This document shows, in pieces, positions 15,595 to 25,300 of a DNA stretch of 64,000 nt (positions are counted from its first letter, which is position 1; every line of letters begins with the position of its first letter). A model generated the notes under the pieces. It saw only the letters and a program-made list of their open reading frames with translations, searched no databases and had not been told where the DNA came from. Where the stretch lies: the NCBI GenBank assembly GCA_049334165.1, contig JBEGHD010000017.1. One strand, 5' to 3'. Source of the stretch: JBEGHD01 sp049334165 (GTDB lineage: Bacteria; Bacteroidota; Bacteroidia; Flavobacteriales_D; Sanyastnellaceae). Made by a program: the position numbers and the translations under genes.

Positions 15595-16222
15595 ATAGTG
15601 AAGGGTAGTCCTGAATTGTTCGGCCGGTATTTCGAGTTTGTAGATATAAAGTAGAAACAAAGTTGTGGGGGCTAAAACCTTTAGCCTCAGTTTAAGTTTT
15701 GAGGTTTGTTGTCTTGGTGCTTGTGGAAGTAGAGTCAAAGTGAAGTTAAAGTTGTGGGGCTAGCTGGGCTCCGGTGTCCTGAAATTCGAAAATTGCGATT
15801 GTCTCCTTGGTGCCCTTCCCCATAGTTGTAAAGCCCTGCTGTGGCTATGTGTTTTTATCACTCGCATTTAGAAAAATCTGAGAGCTTGTAGTCGTTTAGT
15901 GATTGATGTGGTTCAAACTCTTGGGATTTGTTTTTTGGGATTTGGAATTTTAAAAGTTGCCAGTTGCCAGCTCCGTGCCTCTTCCCGCAGTTGTACAGAT
16001 CTACTGTGACTATGTGTTTTATTATTCAGATTCAGGAAGAGCTGGTGAATTAAGCTCATCTATCAAATGTAGTGGCCAAGGCATTTGGGATTTGTTTTTT
16101 GGAATTCGGAATTTTGAGGCTTGCCCATCGCCAGTTGCCAATTACCCGCTACCACTCATCTACCACATTTACCATTAACAATTTTTGTTCTCGCTAACAC
16201 TGAGCCATGCAGCGGATAATGC
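15595..16222 (+). repeat. Long intergenic region with a degenerate 165-bp tandem repeat
   Basis: Two units with a period of 164-165 bp are visible. tgcccttccccatagttgta (15811) matches tgcctcttcccgcagttgta (15976), ctgtggctatgtgttttta matches ctgtgactatgtgttttatt, and ttgggatttgttttttgg at 15921 matches 16085. A third partial start follows near 16121. Upstream, ggctaaaacctttagcc (15668-15684) is a small hairpin. The region has scattered stops and no gene. Its origin could be a decayed coding or satellite-like repeat. Confidence 0.6.
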
Positions 16223-16230
16223 TACTTTTG
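16223..16230 (+). promoter_or_regulatory. Candidate -7 box of the ABC exporter operon
   Basis: TACTTTTG fits TAnnTTTG and lies 29 bases before the ATG at 16259. No TTG at the expected 17-23 bp spacing is seen, so the assignment rests on one box. Confidence 0.4.
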
Positions 16231-16258
16231 AAACTGTTATCCCAAATCCGACCAAACC

Positions 16259-16951
16259 ATGATCCGGCTCTCAGGCATCGAAAAATCATATAAAACCGGC
16301 AATACCTACCTCAAGGTTTTGAAGGGAATCGATATGCACATCAAAGAGGGTGAGCTGGTGTCGATAATGGGTTCATCTGGTTCGGGGAAGTCCACATTGT
16401 TGAATATTCTGGGGATGCTCGACAATTACGACAAAGGAACCTATTACCTCGATGGAACGCTGATCAAAAATCTTAGCGAGCGCAAGGCAGCAAAATACCG
16501 CAGCCAGTTTCTGGGTTTTATTTTTCAGTCTTTCAATTTGATCGGTTTTAAAAGCGCAATGGAAAATGTAGCTCTGCCACTTTACTATCAGAAAGTGCCG
16601 AGAAAAGAGCGGAACGAAGAAGCAAAAAAATATCTCGATAAGGTCGGTTTGCTCGACTGGGCAGATCACTTACCCAACCAACTTTCCGGAGGTCAAAAGC
16701 AACGCGTGGCCATTGCCCGTGCGCTTATTTCAAAGCCAAAAGTGATCTTTGCCGATGAGCCAACAGGAGCGCTCGACACCACCACTTCCTACGAAGTGAT
16801 GGACCTTCTCAAAGAAATTAATGCCGAAGGAATCACGGTGATTATCGTAACTCACGAACAAGACATTGCAGACATGACTCAGCGAATTATTCGCCTTAAG
16901 GATGGTCAAATCGTCTCAAGAGATTACGAAGTAAACCCACAAACGCCCTAA
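16259..16951 (+). CDS. MacB/LolD-type ABC transporter ATP-binding protein
   Basis: 230 aa. Walker A GSSGSGKST (38-46), Q-loop FIFQSFNLIGF, signature LSGGQKQRVAIARAL (about 141-155), Walker B VIFADEPTGALD and the switch His in IVTHEQDIA are all present. The TGALDTTTSYEVMDLL context is typical of MacB/LolD ATPases, which power mechanotransmission rather than substrate translocation through the membrane domain. It is first in a four-gene operon with two permeases and an adaptor; 8 bases separate it from the next gene. Confidence 0.93.
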   Translation: MIRLSGIEKSYKTGNTYLKVLKGIDMHIKEGELVSIMGSSGSGKSTLLNILGMLDNYDKGTYYLDGTLIKNLSERKAAKYRSQFLGFIFQSFNLIGFKSAMENVALPLYYQKVPRKERNEEAKKYLDKVGLLDWADHLPNQLSGGQKQRVAIARALISKPKVIFADEPTGALDTTTSYEVMDLLKEINAEGITVIIVTHEQDIADMTQRIIRLKDGQIVSRDYEVNPQTP

Positions 16952-16959
16952 TCACAGCC

Positions 16960-18186
16960 ATGTTTGATTTCGACAAGTGGATAGAAATTCTCGTGACAAT
17001 GGCCAAAAATCCATTGCGCACCATCCTCACTTCGGTGTCGGTGGCTGTTGGGATTTTTATGCTCGTCATCCTGCTCGGCCTGGGTAACGGACTACAAAAT
17101 GGCGTTCAGGGAATGTTTGATGACGATGCGATCAACTCACTTTGGATTCGTAGCGGTACCACAACTATGCCCTACAAAGGGATGAAGCCCAATCGCGATA
17201 TCAACTTCACCAACGAAGACTACAATATGGTTTTGCGTGAAGTGAGAGGTATTGAATACGCTACGGCCAGAGTTTGGATTTGGGGTGCCACAGTAGAGTA
17301 TGGCCGCGAATCTGGAAGTTACATGGTGAATTGTGTACATCCGGCACATGCCGAACTCGAAAGAACCATCATGACAAGCGGGCGCTACATCAATCAGGAG
17401 GATGTCGAAAATGAAAGAAAGGTAGTCACCATCGGTCAGGATATCGTGGACGAATTGTTCAAAGGCACTGACCCAATCGGAAAATACATTGAAATCTACG
17501 GAGTGACCTTCAGAGTGGTGGGTACTTTCAAAGACGAAGGGTCAGAAAGAGAAAACCGCGTGGTTTACGCTCCGGTGAGTACTGGGCAAAAGCTCTTCGG
17601 TCGTGGAAATCGAATCAATATGTTTATGGCTTCCACAGGCGAGCAACCGCTGGTGAGAACAATGGCTATGGCCAACGAAGTTGAACTTCTTTTAAAAGAA
17701 AGGCACATGGTCCACCCTGACGACAGAAACGCCATTCGTGTGAGGAACAACAACGAGGAGTTTTCAAACGTAATCAGCATTTTCCGCGGGATCGATGCCT
17801 TCGTTTGGGTCATGGGGATTTGTACACTTTTCGCTGGTATCATCGGTGTGGCCAACATCATGTCGATTGTGGTGAAAGAGCGCACCAAGGAAATTGGGGT
17901 ACGAAAGGCACTCGGAGCCACGCCTGGTTCTGTGGTGAGTCTTGTGATTCAGGAGTCTATCGTTCTTACTGCCCTGGCTGGATTGGTTGGTTTCATGGCC
18001 GGTGTACTATCACTAGAACTCGTGGCGAGTTTTGTGAATCACGACTTTTTCAAAAACCCGGAAATCAATCTGACGATCAGCCTGGCGACCATCGGAGTGC
18101 TCATCGTAGCAGGGGCACTCAGCGGATTGGTGCCAGCCATCAGAGCGGCAAATGTGAAACCGGTTGAAGCCCTAAAAGACGAATAA
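16960..18186 (+). CDS. MacB-like ABC transporter permease 1
   Basis: 408 aa with the FtsX/MacB topology: an N-terminal helix (KNPLRTILTSVSVAVGIFMLVILLGLGNGL), a large periplasmic domain (about 45-270), then three C-terminal helices beginning at about residue 280. The C terminus carries VVKERTKEIGVRKALGATPGSVVSLVIQESI, the FtsX-family coupling segment, and ends ALSGLVPAIRAANVKPVEALKDE. One base separates the stop from the next permease start. It probably pairs with the homologous permease as a heterodimer served by the single ATPase. Confidence 0.92.
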   Translation: MFDFDKWIEILVTMAKNPLRTILTSVSVAVGIFMLVILLGLGNGLQNGVQGMFDDDAINSLWIRSGTTTMPYKGMKPNRDINFTNEDYNMVLREVRGIEYATARVWIWGATVEYGRESGSYMVNCVHPAHAELERTIMTSGRYINQEDVENERKVVTIGQDIVDELFKGTDPIGKYIEIYGVTFRVVGTFKDEGSERENRVVYAPVSTGQKLFGRGNRINMFMASTGEQPLVRTMAMANEVELLLKERHMVHPDDRNAIRVRNNNEEFSNVISIFRGIDAFVWVMGICTLFAGIIGVANIMSIVVKERTKEIGVRKALGATPGSVVSLVIQESIVLTALAGLVGFMAGVLSLELVASFVNHDFFKNPEINLTISLATIGVLIVAGALSGLVPAIRAANVKPVEALKDE

Positions 18187-18187
18187 A

Positions 18188-19447
18188 ATGTTTGACAGAG
18201 ACCGTTGGTTAGAAATATTGCAAGTGCTGATGCGCAATCCGGTGAGGAGCTTTCTCTCAGCACTCGGAGTGGCCTGGGGCATATTTATGCTTATTCTGAT
18301 GGTTTCTGCAGGCCGCGGTCTCAAGAATGGTGTGACATCCGATTTTGGTGACGGGCCAACCAACAGCATGTTCCTTTGGACACAATCTACCAGCATGCCT
18401 TACGCTGGCTACGATCGCGGTAGAAGATTTTCGCTTAACAACAGCGATGTGGAATATCTAAAGGAAAATCTGCCCGAGATGAAATTAATTTCTCCGAGAA
18501 ACCAACTCGGTGGTTACCGCGATGCTAACAACGTTATTCGAGGAACGGAAGCCGGAGCTTTCAGTGTTTATGGCGATTATCCTGCCTACGAAACCATCGA
18601 ACCGATGGACGTCTATCTCGGGCGATTCCTAAATCAGCGCGATATCGATGACAAGCGAAAGGTTTGCGTGATCGGTAGTCAGGTGTACAATCAACTTTTT
18701 GAACCTACAGAAGAGCCAATAAGCGATTACATCCAGATCAGTGGTGTGATGTTTAAGGTCGTGGGGGTGTATCGACCGACTGGCTCCGGTGAAGAGGCAG
18801 AAGAAGAAGCTCAGTCGATTTACGTGCCTTTTACCACTTTCCAAAAAGCATTTAATTACGGAGATCGAGTAGGCTGGCTGAGCATGATGAGCGCGCCTGG
18901 GGTTAAAGTTTCTCAGATGGAAGAAAAAGCAAAAATGCTTTTGAAGGATCGCAAATCAATTCATCCAGACGATCCGAGAGCTTTTGGCTCCTGGAATATG
19001 GAGCGCGAATTTGAAGAGATGAATTTAATTTTCACGGCAATAGAAATCGTGGGCTTCGTGATTGGTGCATTGGCCCTAATTGCTGGAGTCATCGGAATTA
19101 CCAACATCATGCTGATTACTGTTCGCGAGCGCACCAAAGAATTTGGAGTGAGACGAGCACTCGGTGCCACACCTTCTGATGTTGTGAAACAAGTGTTAAC
19201 AGAAACGTTACTGCTCACAACTGTGGCGGGTTTCGCAGGGCTTTCAATAGGAATATTATTAGTGGAAACAGTAAATAAGTTACTAGCTGGAATGGGCTCT
19301 ACAGGAGCTTTTAGAAACCCTGAGATCGGACTTTTGCCGGTGATGGTTGCACTATTGGTGCTCATCGGTGCCGGAGCACTAGCGGGATTGCTGCCCGCTG
19401 TGAGAGCCACAAGCGTGAGACCTGTTGACGCTATTAGAGCTGAATAA
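18188..19447 (+). CDS. MacB-like ABC transporter permease 2
   Basis: 419 aa, the same architecture as permease 1 and clearly paralogous: RNPVRSFLSALGVAWGIFMLILMVSAGRGLKNGV at the N terminus and TVRERTKEFGVRRALGATPSDVVKQVLTETLLL before the last helices, ending GLLPAVRATSVRPVDAIRAE. The periplasmic domain is divergent from permease 1, which suggests different contacts with the adaptor or substrate. 25 bases separate it from the adaptor gene. Confidence 0.92.
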   Translation: MFDRDRWLEILQVLMRNPVRSFLSALGVAWGIFMLILMVSAGRGLKNGVTSDFGDGPTNSMFLWTQSTSMPYAGYDRGRRFSLNNSDVEYLKENLPEMKLISPRNQLGGYRDANNVIRGTEAGAFSVYGDYPAYETIEPMDVYLGRFLNQRDIDDKRKVCVIGSQVYNQLFEPTEEPISDYIQISGVMFKVVGVYRPTGSGEEAEEEAQSIYVPFTTFQKAFNYGDRVGWLSMMSAPGVKVSQMEEKAKMLLKDRKSIHPDDPRAFGSWNMEREFEEMNLIFTAIEIVGFVIGALALIAGVIGITNIMLITVRERTKEFGVRRALGATPSDVVKQVLTETLLLTTVAGFAGLSIGILLVETVNKLLAGMGSTGAFRNPEIGLLPVMVALLVLIGAGALAGLLPAVRATSVRPVDAIRAE

Positions 19448-19472
19448 AATTTAAACAAACAAAGAAGCAGAC

Positions 19473-20579
19473 ATGAACAAAGGCTGTTTGATTTTTCTGA
19501 TCGTAATTATCGTTCTCGTTGTAGTGGGAGCCGGAGGTGCCATTTATTACCTCTACGGTAAAAATGAACAAGGTCCGGTGACCTACAACACCGAACAACC
19601 AACCCATACCGACATCGTGAAAAAGACGGTGGCCACAGGGAGCGTGAAACCCCGAAAAGAGATCCTGATCAAGCCCCAAATCAGTGGTGTGATCAACGAT
19701 ATACTTGTAGAAGCTGGCGATAAAGTAGAAACGGGCGCTCTTATTGCCAAAGTGCAGGTAGTGCCAGATATGGTGGGGCTCAACAATGCCGAAAATAGAG
19801 TGAGCCGGGCAGAGATTGCACTCGACAATGCCAACATGGATTACGAGCGAAACAAGCAACTTTTAGATCAGGGGGTAATTGCTCCGGCAGAATTTCAGCA
19901 GTTTGAAATTGCCAGAAGAAACGCTGTCGAAGAGCTCAAGGCGGCTGAAGACAACTATCAAATTTTGAAAGAAGGAGTTGCCAAGAGTTCGAACCGAGCC
20001 ACCAACACACAGATTCGCTCAACTATTAACGGGATGGTGCTCGATGTTCCCGTGGAAGAAGGGAACTCGGTGATTGAGCTCAATAACTTCAACGAGGGGA
20101 CCACAATCGCGTCTGTGGCCGACATGGACGATTTGATTTTCGAAGGGAACGTAGACGAATCTGAAGTGGAAAAGCTCAGCCAGGGAATGGATTTGATCCT
20201 TACCATCGGGGCCATCGAAGATGCAACTTTCGATGCCAAGCTCGAATACATTTCTCCGAAAGGAGTGGAGGAAAATGGCGCCATTCAGTTTCAGATCAGA
20301 GCGGCCGTTCAACAGCCTGACGATCGTTTTATTCGCGCTGGATACTCTGCCAATGCCGATGTGGTTTTGGACAGGAGAGACAGCGTTTTGGCGATTTCAG
20401 AAAGTCTCGTGCAGTTCGACAAGGAAGATCAGCCTTATGTGGAAGTAAGCACTGGAGAAAACGAATACGAACGCAGAGATGTGAAACTTGGTCTTTCTGA
20501 CGGCATCACCGTTGAAGTGCTCGAAGGCGTGGAAGAAGGTGATGAAATAAAAATCTGGAACCGTCCGATTCGTAAATAA
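19473..20579 (+). CDS. MacA/HlyD-family periplasmic adaptor subunit
   Basis: 368 aa. An N-terminal membrane anchor (GCLIFLIVIIVLVVVGAGGAIYYLYG) is followed by a lipoyl-like half motif (IKPQISGVINDILVEAGDKVETGALIAKV), a helical hairpin (about 105-170, NAENRVSRAEIALDNANMDYERNKQLLDQG), the second lipoyl half (STINGMVLDVPVEEGNSVI) and beta-barrel and membrane-proximal domains. It would bridge the inner-membrane permeases to an outer-membrane TolC-like channel, which is not encoded here. Last gene of the operon. Confidence 0.92.
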   Translation: MNKGCLIFLIVIIVLVVVGAGGAIYYLYGKNEQGPVTYNTEQPTHTDIVKKTVATGSVKPRKEILIKPQISGVINDILVEAGDKVETGALIAKVQVVPDMVGLNNAENRVSRAEIALDNANMDYERNKQLLDQGVIAPAEFQQFEIARRNAVEELKAAEDNYQILKEGVAKSSNRATNTQIRSTINGMVLDVPVEEGNSVIELNNFNEGTTIASVADMDDLIFEGNVDESEVEKLSQGMDLILTIGAIEDATFDAKLEYISPKGVEENGAIQFQIRAAVQQPDDRFIRAGYSANADVVLDRRDSVLAISESLVQFDKEDQPYVEVSTGENEYERRDVKLGLSDGITVEVLEGVEEGDEIKIWNRPIRK

Positions 20580-20608
20580 AAGGTCAGAAATCAGCCGAAA
20601 AAGATTGC

Positions 20609-20651
20609 TAACTTTGCGGGCGCTGTTGGAAAAATCCGGCAGCGCCTTTTT
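20609..20651 (+). promoter_or_regulatory. Combined operon terminator hairpin and TAACTTTG promoter box
   Basis: ggcgctg (20619-20625) and cagcgcc (20640-20646) form a stem followed by ttttt, a good rho-independent terminator for the ABC operon. Immediately upstream, TAACTTTG (20609-20616) fits the TAnnTTTG promoter box, with the next ATG at 20664. Transcription from it would begin at or inside the hairpin, so the same DNA may terminate one unit and start the next. Confidence 0.55.
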
Positions 20652-20663
20652 AAATTCACCGCT

Positions 20664-21428
20664 ATGGCCCTGATCGAAGAATTTGACAAATCTGGAAACT
20701 GGCTTTTCCGTTGGAGGAGCTTTTTACCCATCACACTTTACGTCCTTGCTGCACTGGTAATACTTGCCGATGTGGACAACGCCATGGATCATCAGGCGCT
20801 CGACTGGTCGGTTTTTTGCCTGGCGGTTTCGATGTTTGGGTTGTTGATTCGAGCTTTCACCGTGGGCTACACGCCTCGCGGAACCAGCGGGCGTAACACC
20901 AAAGAAGGTCAGGTTGCTGAAGTACTTAATACCAAAGGGATTTATTCGGCAGTTCGCCACCCGCTTTACCTTGGGAACTTTTTCATGTGGCTCGGAATCA
21001 TTCTTTATGTTGGTAATTGGTGGTTTACGTTGGTTTGCTGCCTGTTGTTCTGGCTCTACTACGAGCGAATCATGTTCGCAGAAGAACACTTTCTAAGAAA
21101 GAAATTCGGTCAGGCTTACTTAAACTGGTCGGAGAAGGTGCCGGCATTTTGGCCAAACATTTTTCGCTGGCAAAGCTCAGAAGTTCACTTTTCGCTGCGC
21201 AACGTTTTGAAACGCGAATACAATGGATTCTTCGCTGTTTTCGTGTCGTTCACTCTTTTGAATGTCATGAAAAACTACCTGATGTACGAATCGACAAAAC
21301 GCGAATTTCTTATCAGCGATTTTTGGTTCTACGCCATCATGGTTTCGTTCGTGATATTCCTTGTTCTTCGCACCTTGAAAAAACGCACAAAAGTTCTCGA
21401 TGTAAAAGGAAGAGAGTTTACCGCATAG
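20664..21428 (+). CDS. Isoprenylcysteine carboxyl methyltransferase-like membrane methyltransferase
   Basis: 254 aa with about six membrane segments. The core GIYSAVRHPLYLGNFFMWLG (about 93-112) and YYERIMFAEEHFLRKKFGQAYLNW (about 131-154) are the ICMT/PEMT-type SAM-binding signature: RHP, then the EE..L...FG..Y motif. A C-terminal extension with two more helices follows. The family methylates lipid or prenyl-cysteine groups. A lipid A 1-phosphate methyltransferase (LmtA-like) is a possible specific role, suggested from memory of related annotations and not proven here. Four bases separate it from the Nudix gene, so they are probably co-transcribed. Confidence 0.75.
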   Translation: MALIEEFDKSGNWLFRWRSFLPITLYVLAALVILADVDNAMDHQALDWSVFCLAVSMFGLLIRAFTVGYTPRGTSGRNTKEGQVAEVLNTKGIYSAVRHPLYLGNFFMWLGIILYVGNWWFTLVCCLLFWLYYERIMFAEEHFLRKKFGQAYLNWSEKVPAFWPNIFRWQSSEVHFSLRNVLKREYNGFFAVFVSFTLLNVMKNYLMYESTKREFLISDFWFYAIMVSFVIFLVLRTLKKRTKVLDVKGREFTA

Positions 21429-21432
21429 CAAA

Positions 21433-21864
21433 ATGGCAATAGATCAAAACATACTCGTCACTGTAGACACGTTGGTTTTTCGCATCACCGATGAGGAAAA
21501 TTACGAGGTGCTTTTGATCGAGAGAAAGAATGATCCGTTCAAAGGCCAGTGGGCGCTCCCCGGAGGTTTTGTAGAAGATGAAGAAGATTTGCCCACAGCC
21601 GCCATCCGCGAGCTCGAAGAAGAAACCGGAATCGGAGATCTAGTCGATTTTGAGCAATACAAATCCTATGGAAAGCCCGGTCGTGATCCACGCGGCAGAA
21701 CAGTCACCTGTGTTTTTTACGGATTCCTTAGTGACGAAGCTCCAGAAGAAAATGCCGGCTCAGATGCAGCCGATGCAAAGTGGTTTTCAATCTATCAACT
21801 GCCAGAACTCGCCTTCGATCACGCCCTGATTTTAAGCGATGTGAAGGAGCATTTGGGGTTGTGA
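21433..21864 (+). CDS. Nudix hydrolase
   Basis: 143 aa, the size of a stand-alone Nudix domain. The Nudix box GGFVEDEEDLPTAAIREL then EEETGI (about 48-71) has the GX5EX7REUXEEXGU pattern intact. Preceding LLIERKNDPFKGQWALPGGF is typical of ADP-ribose pyrophosphatase-like members. It hydrolyses a nucleoside diphosphate linked to another moiety; the exact substrate cannot be read. It follows the methyltransferase gene by 4 bases. Confidence 0.9.
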   Translation: MAIDQNILVTVDTLVFRITDEENYEVLLIERKNDPFKGQWALPGGFVEDEEDLPTAAIRELEEETGIGDLVDFEQYKSYGKPGRDPRGRTVTCVFYGFLSDEAPEENAGSDAADAKWFSIYQLPELAFDHALILSDVKEHLGL

Positions 21865-22242
21865 TTCAATTAGGAAATAACAATTCGGAAATTCTTTAAC
21901 CACTTCCTTCCTACTGCCATGCTATGATGCCAGAGGCATCGAATATTTGTAGCATTGAACGTGATAAGCTCCCAAATCGGCCCCAGCGGGGTCGCACCTT
22001 TCTGCTGTCTTGAGTTTTTTTGAGCAGAGCATAATATTCGACCCACTCCGGGGTCGGTTTCAGGATTTGTAATCCCCTTACTACTACAAACAATGGAACC
22101 TGCTGGGTTCCTAATTGCAACAAATGTTAGTTGAAAAGCAATTTTACGGGTCGTAGCATGTTAGAAGAGCTGCTAGAAAGTGAGGTTCAAAACAATCTAT
22201 CCACAACCTTTCAACAACCCTTTTTTGCATTTTATAAAGCCT
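21865..22242. repeat. Cluster of four short hairpins (repeat element)
   Basis: No gene is seen. Successive palindromes are gatgccagaggcatc (21926-21940), cggccccagcggggtcg (21978-21994), cgacccactccggggtcg (22039-22056) and ggaacctgctgggttcc (22095-22111), with the linker gaatatttgtagcattgaac. The tight series in about 190 bp looks like one composite mobile or REP-associated element rather than four independent terminators. Confidence 0.6.
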
Positions 22243-22250
22243 TACTTTTG
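22243..22250 (+). promoter_or_regulatory. Candidate dnaE -7 box
   Basis: TACTTTTG fits TAnnTTTG, 70 bases before the dnaE start. The surrounding ttacttttgataga is repeated at 52879-52892. A TTG lies 15 bases upstream, shorter than the usual 17-23. Confidence 0.35.
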
Positions 22251-22320
22251 ATAGAGTGAGCACTGAAATTTCTGCTTTGGCGTTCACTTTTGTAACAACC
22301 TGAAATAGAAAGTCCAATCC

Positions 22321-25300
22321 ATGTTTCTGATTTTTGATACGGAAACCACCGGTTTACCGAAAGATTACAATGCCCCCGTTTCTGACTCAGACAACTGGCC
22401 CAGACTGGTCCAGCTAGCCTGGCAGCTTCACGATGAAAAAGGTAATCTTCTCGATGCCAAAAACTACATCGTGAAGCCAGAAGGATTTACCATTCCCTTC
22501 AATGCGGCTAAGATTCACGGCATCACTACAGAGAGAGCCGAAAAAGACGGTCATCCACTGAGTGAAGTCCTCGAGATCTTTAATACAGACCTGGCAAAGA
22601 CCAAATACGTAGCCGGTCACAACATCGACTTCGATGTGAAAGTTACCGGAGCGGAATACTACCGCAAAGAGCAGGACACCAATCTGCTCGACCTGAAACA
22701 GCTCGATACCAAAGATCTTTCTGTTGAGTTTTGCGCCATTCCCGGTGGGCGAGGGGGGCGTTTCAAATGGCCAACACTAACCGAACTCCACACCAAGCTT
22801 TTTGGAGTTGCCTTTGAAGACGCTCACGATGCGGCCTACGATGTGGACGCAACGGCTAAGTGTTTCTTCGGACTTATCGAAAGACGCGTTTTCAAAGTTG
22901 CTGAAATCGAAAATCCAGATGAAGTTACTTATGAGGCACCCGATCTGGCTGATGCCAATTTCAAGGTGGCCAGCGAACTCGAGCGCGATGCCGAAGCCGA
23001 ACTCAAGAAAGCTAAGAAGGCAGACATCTCAGAACTGGAAGATGTTCCCTTTTCTCATCTTCACTGTCACACACAATTTTCCATTCTCCAGGCAACTTCG
23101 GCTGTCAATGAGATGATCGACAGAGCCGTTGAGCTCGGAATGCCAGCCATGGCCATGACCGATCACGGAAACATGATGGCAGCCTTCCACTTTGTGCGTG
23201 CAGCCCTGGCAAAAGACATTACTCCAGTTATCGGTTGTGAATTCAACCTGTGTGAAAACATGCACGACAAAAGTCGTCAGGACAATGGTTTTCAAACTGT
23301 AGTTCTGGCGAAAAACAAGCGCGGCTATCACAACCTCGCGAAGCTCTCTTCACTGGCCTACACCCAGGGGTTTTATTACGTTCCCCGAATCGACAAAGAA
23401 GCACTTCTTAAGTACAAGGAAGACCTGATTATTTCTACTGGAGGGCTTTGGGGCGAGGTTCCTTTTCTGACGCTCAATGTTGGTGAAACACAAGCCGAAG
23501 AAGCGTTTCAGTGGTACAAAGAAAATTTTGGCGATGACTTCTATGTGGAGCTCAACCGTCATGGAGTTCAGGAGGAAGACATCGTAAACGAATTCCTCCT
23601 CGGGCTAGCCAAAAAGTACGATGTAAAGTATTTTGCGGCAAACAACACCTACTACAACGAGCGCGAAAATGCGCAGGCTCACGATATTTTACTCTGCGTG
23701 AAAGATGCGGAGTCTGTCAACAAACCGAAAAAATACATCGGTAAGCGCGGAAGAGAATTCCGCTACGGCTTCCCGAATGACGAGTTTTACATAAAAACTC
23801 CCGAAGAGATGAAAAAGCTCTTCGCGGATTTGCCGGAGGCGATTGAAACGACCAACGAGATTGTTGGAAAGATTGAGCGATTTGAGCTGGCGAGAGACGT
23901 GCTACTTCCAAAATTCGATTTCCCGGAGAAATTTAAAGACCCGAAAGATGAAGAGGACGGAGGCAACCGCGGGGAGAACAATTACCTGCGCCACATCACT
24001 TACGAAGGAGCAAAAAAGCGCTACGGAGAAATTACTGACGAAATTCGAGAGCGACTGGATTTCGAGCTCGAAACAATTGCCAACACTGGTTACCCGGGGT
24101 ACTTCCTCATTGTTCAGGATTTCACCAACAAAGCCAGAGAGATGGATGTATCGGTGGGGCCGGGACGTGGATCGGCAGCCGGTTCGGCAGTGGCCTATTG
24201 CACCGGTATTACGAATGTCGATCCGATCAAGTACGACTTGCTTTTTGAGCGCTTTCTAAATCCAGATCGTGTGTCGATGCCCGATATCGATATCGACTTT
24301 GACGATGAAGGTCGCCAGCGAGTAATCGACTACGTGATCGAAAAATACGGGGCCAATCAGGTAGCGCAGATCATCACCTACGGAACGATGGCTGCCAAGT
24401 CTTCCATTCGCGACACTGGTCGTGTTTTGGAGTTGCCACTTCCCGACACCGACAGGATTGCCAAGCTGATTCCTGACATCAAACTCGCCAAGTTGTTCGA
24501 AATGGATGACAAGGCCCTGGCTGATAAGTTGAAGAACAATCAGGAAGATCTTCAGAAAGCCAATGAACTTAAACGGATTTCTACAGAAAGCGGTCTTGAA
24601 GCTGAAACGGTAAACCAGGCAAGAGTGCTCGAGGGAAGTGTCAGGAACACGGGGATTCACGCTTGTGGTGTGATTATCACTCCGGACGACATCACCAACT
24701 TTGTGCCGGTTGCGCTGGCCAAAGATTCGGACATGTGGTGTACACAGTTCGACAACTCTGTAGCCGAAGATGCGGGTCTGCTCAAAATGGATTTCCTCGG
24801 GTTGAAAACATTGACACTGATAAAAGATGCAGTGAAAAATGTGAAAAAGCGGCACGACATTGATCTCGATCCTGACGAGTTCCCGCTCGATGACGAAAAG
24901 ACTTACGAGCTCTTCCAGCGCGGTGCCACAGTCGGTATTTTCCAGTACGAATCTGCCGGAATGCAGAAATACATGCGTGAGCTAAAGCCAACGGTTTTTG
25001 CCGATTTGATCGCTATGAACGCATTGTATCGTCCCGGTCCGCTGGAATACATTCCTTCGTTTATCCGAAGAAAGCACGGTACCGAGGAAGTTGCTTACGA
25101 CCTTGAGGCGTGCAAAGAATACCTCGAAGAAACCTACGGGATTACAGTCTACCAGGAGCAGGTGATGCTACTTTCGCAAAAGCTTGCCGGATTTACCAAA
25201 GGTGAAGCCGATACGCTGCGTAAGGCGATGGGTAAGAAGAAGTTCGACCTTCTTGCCAAACTCAAGCCTCAGTTCCTCAACCAAGGTGGTGAGCGCGGTC

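Noticed and set aside
21926..22111. CRISPR-like array
   Set aside because: The hairpins differ from one another and are irregularly spaced; there are no identical repeats with spacers and no cas genes.
22198..22206. DnaA-box-like ctatccaca upstream of dnaE, suggesting an origin
   Set aside because: A single 8/9 match with no cluster, no AT-rich unwinding element and no dnaA or dnaN nearby.
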